64,000 bases of DNA from Primula veris (Eukaryota > Streptophyta > Magnoliopsida > Ericales > Primulaceae): assembly GCA_963682055.1 (NCBI GenBank), contig OY821748.1:315001-379000 (forward strand), given 5' to 3'. How positions within the stretch are numbered: position 1 is the stretch's first letter; each line of letters opens with the position of its first letter. Below the pieces are notes generated by a model. The model had not been told where the DNA came from. It did no database searches and saw nothing but the letters and a program-made list of their open reading frames with translations. Shown here piece after piece: positions 1 to 10,827 of the stretch. The translations under genes and the position numbers were made by a program.

Positions 1-419
1 TAAAATTAAAGGTTCTTACAGAAAGAATCCATCCAATTAAGAAAAACATAGATTGTTGGAATGTTCCAATATGATATTAACTCCTGTGGTCCAATTTAAC
101 AACTATGACTAGAATGATTGTAGTTTAAACATATTGAGCATTGTAAATTAATACAACATCAAATAACAAACCAAACAAATATATTCAGATACCATCTATA
201 CTACGATGCTAACAAAAAAACAATTCTCAATCATAACAAGAGACAGAAAACAATCAAATACACATATAACTAGCAAACAGACAACATTACACTAAGGCAT
301 GAGCAGATAGAATGCTACAATAATAAATTTTCAACTGTAACAAAGGAAAGAATGATTTACACATATAAACTGGCAAAACAATCGAGAAACTTTCAAAAAA
401 CAGTGATCACTAATATCTG
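1..419. repeat. Dispersed direct repeat, copy 1
   Basis: This segment is almost identical to 4154-4585, about 4.15 kb away in the same orientation, with a few substitutions and a longer A-run in the second copy. A third, more diverged copy lies at about 3887-4140. The repeat continues past the left edge of the window. No open reading frame or structural RNA is visible in it. On the minus strand it lies just downstream of a promoter-like box (about 440-530), so it may be intron or leader of a duplicated minus-strand transcription unit. Confidence 0.85.
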
Positions 420-439
420 AAAAAATGAGGGAAATATGC

Positions 440-530
440 GCGGGTTAATATTATTATATAGAGAAAGGGGCAGGGATGTTACCGTTACGCGCTAATTAAT
501 TTAACTACGTGGTCACCAAGTTTTTTGAAT
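440..530 (-). promoter_or_regulatory. Promoter-like block, copy 1 (TTAGCGCGTAACGG box)
   Basis: Read on the minus strand, this block has CTTGGTGACCACG, then TTAGCGCGTAACGG (482-495), then a pyrimidine-rich stretch and CTCTATATAATAA, which looks like a TATA box. The same order appears at 6160-6250 on the minus strand, and the core box recurs on the plus strand at 52976-52989. Conservation of box plus TATA-like sequence suggests core promoters of one gene family. In this copy the block runs almost directly into the 1-419 repeat, so leader sequence found after the 6.2-kb copy is missing. Promoter function is inferred. Confidence 0.45.
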
Positions 531-1120
531 CCTTCTCTTCGCAGAACCTTGTACGTTGCTTTGAAGCTGAAGGGTGATCTATGAGATTGAATTAAAAGCA
601 GATATTACTCCAAAATAAGTTTCACTTTTTGGTTGAAAAGTAGAGAACAACCTAATTCTCATTCCTTTAAACTTCGGACCAAACTCAGGACTGCCATTTC
701 AAGGACCACCCTATCCACAAAAACCTTGATTCCTCCGATTGGAATCAACAAACATAAAATTTTGAGGTAAATTACTTCCCAAATTAAAGATCATAGAAAG
801 ATTCTCAACAAATTCTCATAACAAACAGCTTCCAGACAAAAATAAAATCATAATACTGCTGAGAATCAATGAAACTAATTTTCCTTTTTAGAAAAAATAA
901 AGTTTGTTTTTTAAACTAACTGGTGAATTCTATAAATTTTCTAAACATGTAACTAAATCTAGATTCGGACTGAAACTGGAATAATTATAAACTAACTGGT
1001 GAATTCTATAAATTTTCTAAACATTATACTAGGTTTTAAACTGTTTGATTTCCCTAATTTAAAGTCAGACACAAGTCAATTTAGAAGTTGTGAACCAAAT
1101 TGCAATCAACCCTGTTTCAT

Positions 1121-1845
1121 CGAATTTACAAATCTGGTCCCTGGCAAAATTAATTAATCAACCGCTAGAGTTTGATAGGGCGAAGGTGGCCTGTGTGATG
1201 ATGGCGCTAACCGAGGAGAGAGAGGGAGAGAGAGCTCCTGGGATAAAAGAGAAAGGGTAACGAGATAAAATAGAATTGAACTCCAGGGATAGTAAAGTAA
1301 AATTAATTCAGTTTTTTAAAGACGTAGTATCTATTAATTTAAAAGAACGGTAGCACTAAAGGGGTAGGAGTACTAAATAGTCGGATCTGCATACCTTTTA
1401 ATCGCTAACCATGGCATCAATCGACAAAAATTTGAAAGAGTCGAACACCTGGCGCCTGTTAGAGATACATTGTTTGACTAGCGAATTTACAAATCTGGTC
1501 CCTGGCAAAATTAATTAATCAGCCGCTAGAGTTTGATAGGGCGAAGGTGGCCTGTGTGATGATGGCGCTAACCAAGGAGAGAGAGAGGGAGAGAGAGCTC
1601 CTGGGATAAAAGAGAAAGGGTAACGAGATAAAATAGAATTGGACTCCAGGGATAGTAAGTCAAATTAATTCAGTTTTTTAAAGACGTAGTATCTATTAAT
1701 TTAAAAGAACAGTAGTACTAAAGGGGTAGGAGTACTAAATAGTCGGATATGCATACCTTTTAATCGCTAACCATGGCATCAATCGACAAAAATTTGAAAG
1801 AGTCGAACACCTGGCGCCTGTTGGAGATGCATTGTTTGGCTAGCG
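1121..1845. repeat. Tandem duplication, 361-bp unit, two copies
   Basis: Two near-identical head-to-tail units, 1121-1481 and 1482-about 1845, differ by a handful of substitutions and small indels, so the duplication is fairly recent. Each contains a GAGAGAGAGGGAGAGAGAG run. On the minus strand each ends in GTGTTCGACTCT, which resembles a tRNA-type B box; a SINE origin is possible but weak. No long open frame is present. Confidence 0.9.
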
Positions 1846-2519
1846 AAACACGACCCACAACCGCTTCAAACCGGTATCATTTCCATTTTTTTAGTTTGGT
1901 CAAGGCTGAATGATTTCCAAACCAAACCTGAGTAGAGAAATACCAATATAGACAGACAATTGAAGGTCAACCAGTAAAAATCTGTACAACTTAAGTATCA
2001 TAAGTTGGATGTGAGTAAAAATGCATTGTGAAGAAGCACCTAAACCCAAAAGACTACTTTATGTCCTTCTCAAAGTCCAACGACAAGGGAAAAAACGAAT
2101 TAAAACCCCTCTCATGGACCTAGCATGTTAAATGACTCCGAATATAGAACTTCTTTGCATGTTAAAACCCCTCCCCTGGACCTAGCATGTTAAACTAAGA
2201 AAATACATTTAGCTGCTTCGGCAAAAGAAACAGTCCTCTTTTAGTGGTTCAGCAATCGCTAAGGGTAATGTATTGAGGAAAAAAATTCACAAAACAACCC
2301 GCCCCCCTCTCTATCTGATTTTTGAATCCACCTGGTTTCAACAATCGCTATGGAAGTAGTTGAGAAGTTTGCTAGAAGCTAATTTTTTGCTGAAAGTTTG
2401 TTTTAACCAGCATAACAGGAAAAACGTACTCGAAGAACACCCAGTACACATTCTATGAAAAAGACTTTCCTCAAATGAGCATAAAATCCAAAGCAGCCAC
2501 TAAGCTAAGAGGATAATTA

Positions 2520-3710
2520 CCAACTTACCTTCTCCACTTTCTTCTTCTTCTCTTTTTCCTTCTCAACACTAACAATTGTTACCTGAGAAGCACAGATTAA
2601 ATATTAAGATTTTTGGCAGTTCAAAAGCCTTTAAAAACATCAACTCTCCTGTGACAAGGTTTAGAAGCCACAAACCATGTCAAGACCGTTGAACCAACTG
2701 CTAAATAATCTCCTGCCAACAGAAAAGAAGCAACTGAAAAGATGGACAATTATGAACACAAAAGGAAGCTAAAATGAATAAGTTGAGTTGTATTTCCCAT
2801 TAAGCATAAACGTATTGAATCTTAGTAAAAGAAGATAACTTTTCCAGTTCAGACACATAGTCAACTGGAAGAGAGAAGTTTGTAACTTCCAAGTAAACAG
2901 TTTACTGTACTTACAAAGTGATTTCATTTTAGCGTTAGCAACAATATGAACTACAATATCCAAGTTTTCTAATATCCAATTCTTTCAGACCATACGTTAT
3001 ACAGATTGAATGAACGAAATTCCACCAAGAACAACATGACCAAACTACATGCAAATCTGTAAAGAAAAAGATTAAGCTATGTGCTAAACCAAATACCCAT
3101 TCACCATCTAAGATCAAAGTACCATAGGGAAGTAAGTTAAGAGTGTTTTTTACCAAATGACAACTGGCTGCAATTACGCATAGCAGCGGATCTAATTACA
3201 CATAATTGCAGCGGCTGTAAGTACAGTAATTTCTGTTAAGTCAATATTTCAACCGTCGAGATGTGTTGTAATTAAAAGGCACATTTTGTCTTGTTTTTTA
3301 GTGCAACACATCTTGAATGCTGGAATTTTGATCCCACGAAAAAGACTTGCAATTTCAAGGGGCTGCAGTTTTATTTAACTGCAGCAACTCCCTCGCAAAT
3401 TTACCAACTTACCAACGGCTGAACTTCATCTGCCAGAGAAGCATGAAGAAATCACTAAGATACTGGCATTATAAAAGCATTTAAAAACATCAATTCTAGT
3501 AAGATAAAGTTTTGGTAGCCACAATTATGTCAAGATCCCACATTCCGACTGAAGGTTGCCTTGAATCAACTTCTAAGAAATTCCCTGTCAATAGAAAAGA
3601 AAGAAAAGAAAAGAGGGCCAAATAGGAAGACAAATGAACCTCTGATAAGTTGAGTTATATTTCCATTATGTATAAACATATTGAATCTTAGAGTAAAAGA
3701 AATCCTAACT
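2520..3710. repeat. Diverged tandem duplication, offset about 0.85-0.9 kb
   Basis: The stretch 2520-2860 matches 3400-3710 in order: the splice-like border near TTACC, TTTAAAAACATCAA, TAGAAGCCACAA/TGGTAGCCACAA, ATGTCAAGA, AACAGAAAAGAA/AATAGAAAAGAA, AATAAGTTGAGTT and TATTGAATCTTAG. The copies are clearly related but much more diverged than the 361-bp duplication, so the left region has duplicated repeatedly over time. Confidence 0.7.
2529..2968 (-). pseudogene. Exon-like segments of an unrecognised minus-strand gene
   Basis: Two minus-strand segments have good splice borders. 2968-2915 follows TTAG and ends before GTAAGT; one frame reads DIVVHIVANAKMKSL. 2582-2529 follows TTCTCAG and ends before GTAAGTTG; it is 54 nt, open throughout, and reads VTIVSVEKEKEKKKKVEK. 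A beta-strand-like piece followed by TIVSVEK and a Lys/Glu run resembles parts of heavy-metal-associated isoprenylated plant proteins, but I find no complete HMA domain and no CaaX end. A decayed copy of the second exon's surroundings lies at about 3380-3710, where only about 17 nt of exon remain. It may be a broken gene, a gene with unseen exons, or chance. Confidence 0.25.
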
Positions 3711-4153
3711 GGGTTCCTCAAAAGTGACTTGATTTGCCCTGAATGGATTGGATTGCCCAAGTTCAAGGACCCAATGAAAAACCCAAATTATTCCTTAAAC
3801 AACGAAAATTCAGTTTAAATTAAAAATGTAAACTTGAAACTCAGCAAAATTAATAAAATTACTGTAGCAAGTAAACCATAAAGCGTTGGGATGTTACGTT
3901 AAGATATAACTCCTCTGATCTAATTAAACAACTATGACTAGAATATTTTCAGGGAAACCATATGCATGTGACATAGTATGATGAAAATTCACTAATTGCA
4001 AACTGTTATATTCAGGTAACATGAACACTAAGGAAAGGACCTAAGCGAGTAAATTAAAAGGTACAATAAGTTATTCTCAGTCATAACAGGTGGCAGAAAA
4101 CAATGAAATACACATATAACTGGAAAACACTGATTACTATGGAGGAACTTGGG

Positions 4154-4585
4154 TAAAAATAAAGGTTCTTACAGAAAGAATCCATCCAATTAAGCAAAAC
4201 ATAGATTGTTGGGATGTTCCAATATGATATTAACTCCTCTGGTCCAATTTAATAACTATGACTAGAATGATTGTAGTTTAAGCATATTGAACATTGTAAA
4301 TTAATACAACATCAAATAACAAACCAAACAAATATATTCAGATACCATCTATACTACGATGCTAACAAAAAAACAATTCTCAATCATAACAAGAGACCGG
4401 AAACAATCAAATACACATATAACTAGCAAACAGACAACATTACACTAAGGCATGAGCAGATAGAATGCTACAATAATAAATTTTCAACTGTAACAAAGGA
4501 AAGAATGATTTACACATATAAACTGGCAAAACAATCGAGAAACTTTCAAAAAAAAAAAACAATAAACAGTGATGACTAATATCTG
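4154..4585. repeat. Dispersed direct repeat, copy 2
   Basis: This is the second copy of 1-419. After it, on the minus strand, 4711-4586 is a short open stretch beside a TA-rich tract (about 4740-4760) that could serve as another promoter. The short reading frame there has a hydrophobic start but no family resemblance. Confidence 0.85.
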
Positions 4586-5479
4586 TTGGTCTACAAAACC
4601 CCATAAAAACAACAATAAAAAGAGTAGACGGGAGAAGACGAATATCGAAGGTTCGTCATACCTGAGAAACAAAGAATAAAAAATACGGAGAGGAGCAGGT
4701 TCATCATCCAATTTTCAACTCTGGAACGAAAATCGCTGTATATTATATATATATATATAGAATACTAGTAGAGAAGAAGCGGTGGCGTTATAAGTAAACA
4801 GAGTTTTTGACGGCATTACCTCTAAGCTAATTAATAATACCGACTTATAGTACTTTATTTCCCAAAATTATAAGTTGATATGAAAGGGAAAATAATTATA
4901 GTACAGAACATGATGAATAGAAGTTACCGAGTCAAACACATATACGATTGATAATATTTACGTGTTACACATTTCGATACATACACATGACTTTTTTTTT
5001 TGGAAAACTTAAGTTCTATCTGTTCAGAAAGATAAATTCAACAGTTACATTAAGATCTTAAAACAAGGAATCAACGTCAAATTGATAACACCTCAACCGA
5101 TCATTGCAATATAGCAAACACAGTACATGTTTTCACAAACTAAAAGGTCTATTGCAAGATAATTATAAAAAAACAAGCAAAATTGCATATCATATGTACG
5201 AAGGAGAAAGTCTCAAAAACCAGACATCACGTCATAAACACGTTTATGATAGTTTCTATGCATCTCAAACCAATTAAATTTCATACGAATAAATAAATAA
5301 CAGGATTTTTTTTATTCACCCACAATCAATACTTATTAGGAGTTAAGAAACCATATTTCATAATGAAAATTCAAACAACACAGCATTAAGACGATATATC
5401 ATCGCGTCGAACCAATTAAATGGATTAAAAGTCCTAGAGACGAAAGCGCATATGAATAAGAAAAGTAAAGGTGATATAC

Positions 5480-6082
5480 TACTAAAAAGGCTTTTACAAC
5501 AGAGATGCAATTAAATAAGCCGACAAAACTAGATCTAATTTACTTTAAAAGCAAACAGGAATTAGATCGAAATTAATTGAAGAGTCTTATCAAATACGCA
5601 AAATCAATCAGTAGAAATAAACTAGGGTTTTCAAGAACTAGATCTAATTAATTTCAACATAAAACAGAAAGTGTATCAAAACTAACTCATATTGTTGCAA
5701 TGAATTAAGTAACCCAAAATCAATCTGTAAAAACAAATTAGTAATTTCAAATTAAATTCCCATAACAATCTTGTATAAATTAATTAGGGTTTTCAAACGC
5801 TAGATCGAATTTACTTCACATAACCCACCAGAACGATATTTAATTCATAGATATAGCAATCACAGAAACCAAATCAATCGGTAAAAAAATATTAGGAATT
5901 TTCAATTTCTAATTAATTTCCAGAAAACAGTAACAAGGTCGAAATCAATTTAAACAAAATCAATCAGTAGACAGTAATCATGATTTTTCAATATAGACAT
6001 AAGCAAAAGACATAAATCGAATCAATCTAAATAACCTCTATAATAAAACAAGAATATAAATAAAAACAGGGGATGATAGATT

Positions 6083-6120
<38 letters not shown>

Positions 6121-6160
6121 TGGAATAAATGAGAAATTATGAGAAAATTAATTTAAAAGG
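5480..6160 (-). repeat. Leader-intron-like region with about three degenerate internal repeats
   Basis: On the minus strand, downstream of the promoter-like block, this region repeats a pattern about three times: TAATTAGATCTAG, GAAAACCCTAATT or GAAAACCCTAG, TACTGATTGATTTTG, then TTCAATTAATTTCGATCT. The same pattern occurs on the plus strand at about 46.8-47.9 kb and 53.1-53.7 kb. It looks like the first intron of a duplicated gene family. A TA then GA simple repeat (about 6081-6120) lies at the promoter-proximal end. Confidence 0.55.
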
Positions 6161-6250
6161 GAAATATTAGCTTATTAGTTATTATATAGATAGAGAGCGG
6201 GGATGTTACCGTTACGCGCTAATTAATTTAACTGCGTGCTCACCAAGTTG
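6160..6250 (-). promoter_or_regulatory. Promoter-like block, copy 2 (TTAGCGCGTAACGG box)
   Basis: This is a minus-strand copy of the 440-530 block: CTTGGTGAGCACG, the TTAGCGCGTAACGG box at 6209-6222, then CTCTCTATCTATATAATAA. It sits upstream of the leader-intron-like repeats at 5480-6160, which is the expected promoter position. Function is inferred from conservation and position. Confidence 0.5.
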
Positions 6251-6269
6251 TTAATTTTGTTTGGAAAAT

Positions 6270-6560
6270 ATAAAGTCGGTTCCTATTTTGATTAAAATCT
6301 GCAATTAAAAATAAATATTATTTACAATTTAAAATTATATTTCCTTGTTTATTACAAAACTACGTGTATTTTTAACCGGCTAATAACTTGTATCAAAATT
6401 GTCGGAATGAAATTTTTTAAAACATAATCATATAGTACAAACATTAAATTATATGATTTAGTTTTAAAAAATTTCATTTCGACAATTTTGATAAATGTTA
6501 TAAGCCGATCAAAATTGTACGTAATTTCGTAGAGGACAATTAATTAAGAACGGAGGGAAT
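6270..6560. mobile_element. Degenerate Stowaway-like foldback MITE
   Basis: Two long inverted arms face each other at about 6378-6440 and 6450-6510; both contain ATCAAAATTGTCG and AAATGAAATTTTTTAAAAC. The right end reads GAACGGAGGGAATA, close to the Stowaway/Tc1-mariner MITE terminus; the left end (GTCGGTTCCTATTTTG) is a worn version. There is no coding capacity. The family call is from the terminal motif only. Confidence 0.6.
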
Positions 6561-7560
6561 ACATCATTAACGGTTTATTCGTTAATTGGTTGTTTTGGCA
6601 ACTAATTGATATAAAATTATTACATATACATAACGGTCATTAGCTCAATCATGACATATTTTGCACATTTTCACAACTTTATGGAGTTTTTTTTTTTTAT
6701 ATTTCGTATAAAATTTTATTAAATCAACTATAAGATCATACTTATTATTACAAATATCCCTTTTTACATAAATACAAAAAAATACCATCAGAAATAATAC
6801 GTCTATATTTTAAAAAAAAAGTTTATTTCAATTATTTTGCCGTACTTAATTAACTAAATTGAAAACGCTTTCTCACTTGCAACTATAAATAATAAAATTG
6901 AATCATAATTAATCTGACTAATCAATGATTAATTGTTTGGACAAAAAATGTGATATAAGCATAAACGGTTGGAATATGTTGATTTAAAAGGTAAACAACA
7001 TTAAGGGTACATTAACGCTTAGTTTATTTGGAAATTGGTTGTTGGTAACATAATTGATACCATAATAGAATTACATAAACGAAATGAATAACTGTCACTG
7101 GTACAATCAGAGTCGGTCTGACTATCGTCCCCGGGTAACTAGTTTCTTGTTTTTAGAAAATTGTGTGTGCCGTGTCATGTTTCATGCTCCACGTGTGGCC
7201 ACGCTTCATGTCGTAATTTCTTGTATCGTTTCTTGTTTCTAATTTTTATGATTACCGGTGACCAGTTAGAAACAAATTGTATTTTTTAAACTAATTCAAA
7301 AGGTGACATGTCAAATTGTTATAGTTTTGTTTGATTTATGTAATTCTGTTCGTGTATCGTAGTTACTTAGAAACATCTTATTTATCCAATTGGCAACTTT
7401 ACCGAAATTTTCTTATGGATTTTAAGTCTCCACAATTTTAAAACTACGTCCATTATCATATTTGGAAATAACTACTCATAAATTCAAGTCAATTATCAAA
7501 TTTCTGAAAAAAAAGTTTTCTGGAATTTTAATTTCAAGAAATTTATTTTTGTTTGTTGCA
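6561..7560. other. Intergenic, no gene seen
   Basis: AT-rich sequence with no long open frame. It contains a GC-richer patch at about 7110-7260 with no recognised product. Upstream exons of the neighbouring PP2C fragment were looked for here and not found. Confidence 0.6.
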
Positions 7561-8345
7561 GGTTTCTAGATCAATAGGTGATGTTCATCTGAAACAGGCA
7601 TAGTATAACAGCTAGCCAACCAATCCATGTCAAGTTTAGGCTTATTTCTGATCCATTATTTAAGCCTGTCATGAGTGCCACCCCTTCGATTATTGCTCAT
7701 CCTTTAGAACCAAACAATTTGTTTCTCATTTTTGCATCTGATGGATTATGGGAACATTTGAGCAACGAAATCAATGGCTGTTGATATTGTCCGAAATCAT
7801 CCATGCGGTGTAAGTAATTTTTTCCATATACCTTTTATCTAAAAGGCTAGTTTAAAAGTAGCTTGAGAAACAAATTTACTTCAAGAGAACCTTACTAGTT
7901 ACCTAGATTAAAGTTCTTTATTGTATGAAGGAATTTGCTTCCAAGATTTGGATATCACAAGATGTAACTATAAACCGAGCCGTGTTATGAGTTTCATCGA
8001 GGCAATGTTAATTAATTACTATATTGTGATTGAAAATGTAGAAAACTAACATCTTACTTGAATATTTGAAGTTTTTAGATCTCAAACACATTTCTGCATA
8101 TATTTACTAGTAGACCGGCTTCTTCTGTGCAAATGCAGAGAAATGGGATGAGGCTTATTAAAGCTGCATTTGAAGAAGCTGCTAGAAAACCTGAAATGCG
8201 ATATTCGGATCTTCAAAAAATCGACATCAAAATAAGACGCCATTTTCACGAGGATATCACTGTTGTTGTTATATTCTTAAACCACGACGTCGTCTCCAGA
8301 GGCATGGCACATACCTATCAACTCTTGATTCGTTGTCAATTTTAG
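7561..8345 (+). pseudogene. Protein phosphatase 2C (clade-D type) pseudogene fragment
   Basis: Only the last two exons of a plant PP2C survive. The first begins after TTGCAG at 7561 and reads [11 protein letters not shown], then is broken by in-frame stops (about 7600-7640). It recovers as [18 protein letters not shown] and [13 protein letters not shown], the conserved GLWE region with the metal-binding Asp. A 4-nt gain near 7772 then shifts the frame before AVDIVRNHP. The last exon (about 8127-8345) reads [23 protein letters not shown] and [12 protein letters not shown], typical of the C-terminus of clade-D phosphatases that act on plasma-membrane H+-ATPase. The N-terminal half is absent. 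Truncation, stops and frameshift make it a pseudogene. The terminal exon stays open, so the decay may be recent. Confidence 0.85.
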
Positions 8346-8976
8346 CTAACCGTATAATTGAATTTTATGCATTTCATGTTCTTCCAAAATCACCCAAATT
8401 TCGTTACAGCGTCAAAGAGAAAAGAAAGGTACGGTCTACCGATGTTGCATTATATGGCGGAAGACCTAATTTTATAATGTTAATATGTACTCGTAATATT
8501 TACTAGTATTTTTCATTTCAGTTTTGTGGGTCTTCCTTCTGAAGACTTTTGATAACATGAGTTGATTGACATGGATCTGATGCAGACTCTCGAACGAGTT
8601 CGTCCCTATCGGAAGATCTAAGACGACATTATATTGTAGATGAAGAAAGTTTATGTAACGAGAGACCTTGGTTGATATACAAAATAACTGATAACAAAAT
8701 AAGTAACAAAGATTAACACATGCAAGTTATAAATTTAAATTTGTTTGTTGATCATATTGGGTCGCAATATTAAGTTTTCCACCCACTCATATTATGATAT
8801 TAGCCCACATGGAGCCGCTCAATTTGAATCCATAATTTGAAACAGAGTATACATATACATATATACATACTTTAAAGCAAAAACTTAAAGCAAGTTTGTC
8901 ACTTTCTAACGGATCTCTTATCAACAGTGACGTTTAGTAGGGCAGTCTTTTAGTAATTTATATTGAAAATTACTTA

Positions 8977-9135
8977 TATTGTATCCGGAAGTAGAGTACC
9001 TGACTTAGAGTCAGAGTTACTCTGTTTTCATAGCCATTGTATCTGTTATTAAATTTAAACTGTAGCAGATTCAATGGTTGTGGAAAGCAGAGTAACCATG
9101 ATTAAGAGTCAGGTATTCTGCTTCCTATTGTATCC
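8977..9135. mobile_element. Foldback MITE with 10-bp target duplication (Mutator-like)
   Basis: The element body is 8987-9125 (139 bp). Its ends are long inverted repeats: the left arm starts GGAAGTAGAGTACCTGAC and the right arm ends GTCAGGTATTCTGCTTCC. The arms extend about 60 bp, leaving only a short loop. It is flanked on both sides by TATTGTATCC (8977-8986 and 9126-9135), a perfect direct repeat. A 9-10-bp target duplication with long inverted termini points to a Mutator-like non-autonomous element. No coding capacity. Confidence 0.8.
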
Positions 9136-9402
9136 ATATAAGAAATCAATAAAAATGAAACTAATATACACCACCAGAACTATTTATCCGTTACCCTAAC
9201 TTCGCTGTAGTGGGCAACTAAATTGATATTATTAAAATATTTATGCAATGTTTCACAAAAATTGTTTGCTAGGCGACGGCGGAGGAATTAGAACTTAATT
9301 ATTTGATATTGTTGTTAAATAGTATAATTAAAGAAAAAAAAAACAAGAGGGATTCGAATTGTCATATAACAGGGGCTGTAAATGTATTTGTTTACAAACT
9401 TG

Positions 9403-9410
<8 letters not shown>

Positions 9411-9438
<28 letters not shown>
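9411..9438. repeat. (TA)n microsatellite
   Basis: A run of about 14 TA dinucleotides. Other (TA)n runs occur at about 22106-22130, 26668-26707, 43167-43183 and 52661-52690. Confidence 0.9.
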
Positions 9439-9439
<1 letters not shown>

Positions 9440-10700
9440 GGAAGGATCCCCTCACACCCCGTTCCGCCACCCCTGCTAGGCTGCTAGCGGAGTATTATTT
9501 TCTCAAATCCCAACAGACATCTCATCTCATAAGCAGAATTTAGAAAATAGTTATAACAATTTATATCAACTATACTTACTATTTGTAATAATTAATGGCA
9601 GTAATCTTAACCATGATATCATATAATACATTATTCCTATTAGACCCCATTACCATTAGACTACTTGGTCAAGTATTAATCAATCTCACGCCTTTTATTA
9701 CAAGTCCACAAGTTGAATATCATATGTTACCAGGACTATTTCACCACTAACCTCACCTGATTTAATACATCTTTGGTCAACATACAATTAACACTTAAAA
9801 ATAAACTTTATCTTTTAACTGTTAATAAGTTGATTAAAGTTTAACTTTTCCCAGTGATTTGCAATAAGTTGCTGAGGTTAATTTCGTAACTGTGATGTTA
9901 ACTTATGAGCTGTTCTCAGTAATTATAAATTTATTAGGGATTGAGAAGTAGTATTAAGAATGAGGAGCAGTAATAGTAGTAATTTGGTAAATTATGCAAT
10001 ATTATTGACAAAATTTAGGGTTTATTGTCATTTTATACCTTCCTTTCTTCACTTTTTTCAAACTTTTTTTTTTTTTTTTTTTACATTGGTTACTTCATTT
10101 TTGATCTTCTTGTACCTTGGTTTTTTATTTTCTCTACTTCTTTTTTTTTTGTCAATTTTCAAATGACCCAAACTTGGACACGTGACTTTTATGTTACGGG
10201 TTTTTTTAAAGTTTTTAAAAAAGTCAAAATTAAGTAAAAAAAAAAAAGTATAAAACAAGATAAAAAAATAAAATTAAGAAAGATAGGTTAAAAATAGAAA
10301 AAAAAAAAGTAAAGTATGAAAATGTAGTAAACCCCAAAATTTACACACTAAACATTACGGCGGGCAAAAAACCGGAAAAATCGAACCGAACCGATAGCCG
10401 AACAGAAAAAACCCGAAAAAGACCGAAACCGAAAAACCGAAAAATAACCGAAAAAAACCAAAACTTGACTGAAAAAACCGGTCCGGTCCAAACAATAAAA
10501 ATACCGAAACCGAAAAAAATCGAAAAAAAAAATATGCTCGATTTCGATTTGGGTGTTAAAAAAAATGGAAGAGAACCGAAGGCAGTGTACTAAACATATC
10601 GAAATTTGGTTGTGTACAAGTACTTAAGAAACAGCTCTGACTAAGCTGTCTTTTACTAGGAGTTAGTATTTAAATTAAATTAATAATTAATATTATTTAA
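9440..10700. other. COBRA-like upstream region with CCGAA-rich degenerate repeat
   Basis: No gene is visible. Around 10361-10530 there is a degenerate array of CCGAA/CCGAAA units beginning GGCGGGCAAAAAACCGG. Such sequence is common at the ends of plant hAT-like MITEs, but the second end is not seen. Short frames at 9960-10258 are low-complexity T/A runs. The region just before the gene (10660-10715) is AT-rich and probably holds the promoter. Confidence 0.55.
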
Positions 10701-10827
10701 TATATTATTCCTTCACCGCGTGGGTCCCACATCTTTCTTTCTTCTTTCTTTCCTTCCCCCAATTTCAATTCAAATAAAACCCACTTTCTCTCTCTCTCTC
10801 TCTCTACAACAAAAACACACACAGAGA

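Noticed and set aside
2769..3156. Short minus-strand open frames of 64 and 73 codons
   Set aside because: They run across apparent splice sites and lack family resemblance; only short stretches within them look exon-like.
9960..10258. Overlapping Phe/Lys-rich open frames on both strands
   Set aside because: They are poly-T and poly-A low-complexity sequence without splice or family support.
10361..10530. Telomere-like or regulatory CCGAA array
   Set aside because: The units are irregular CCGAA/CCGAAA, not the plant telomere TTTAGGG, and match the worn ends of common MITEs better.
10720..10827. An upstream in-frame ATG for the COBRA-like protein
   Set aside because: It would add 36 residues translated from a CT-rich leader before a normal signal peptide; the ATG at 10828 fits the family.
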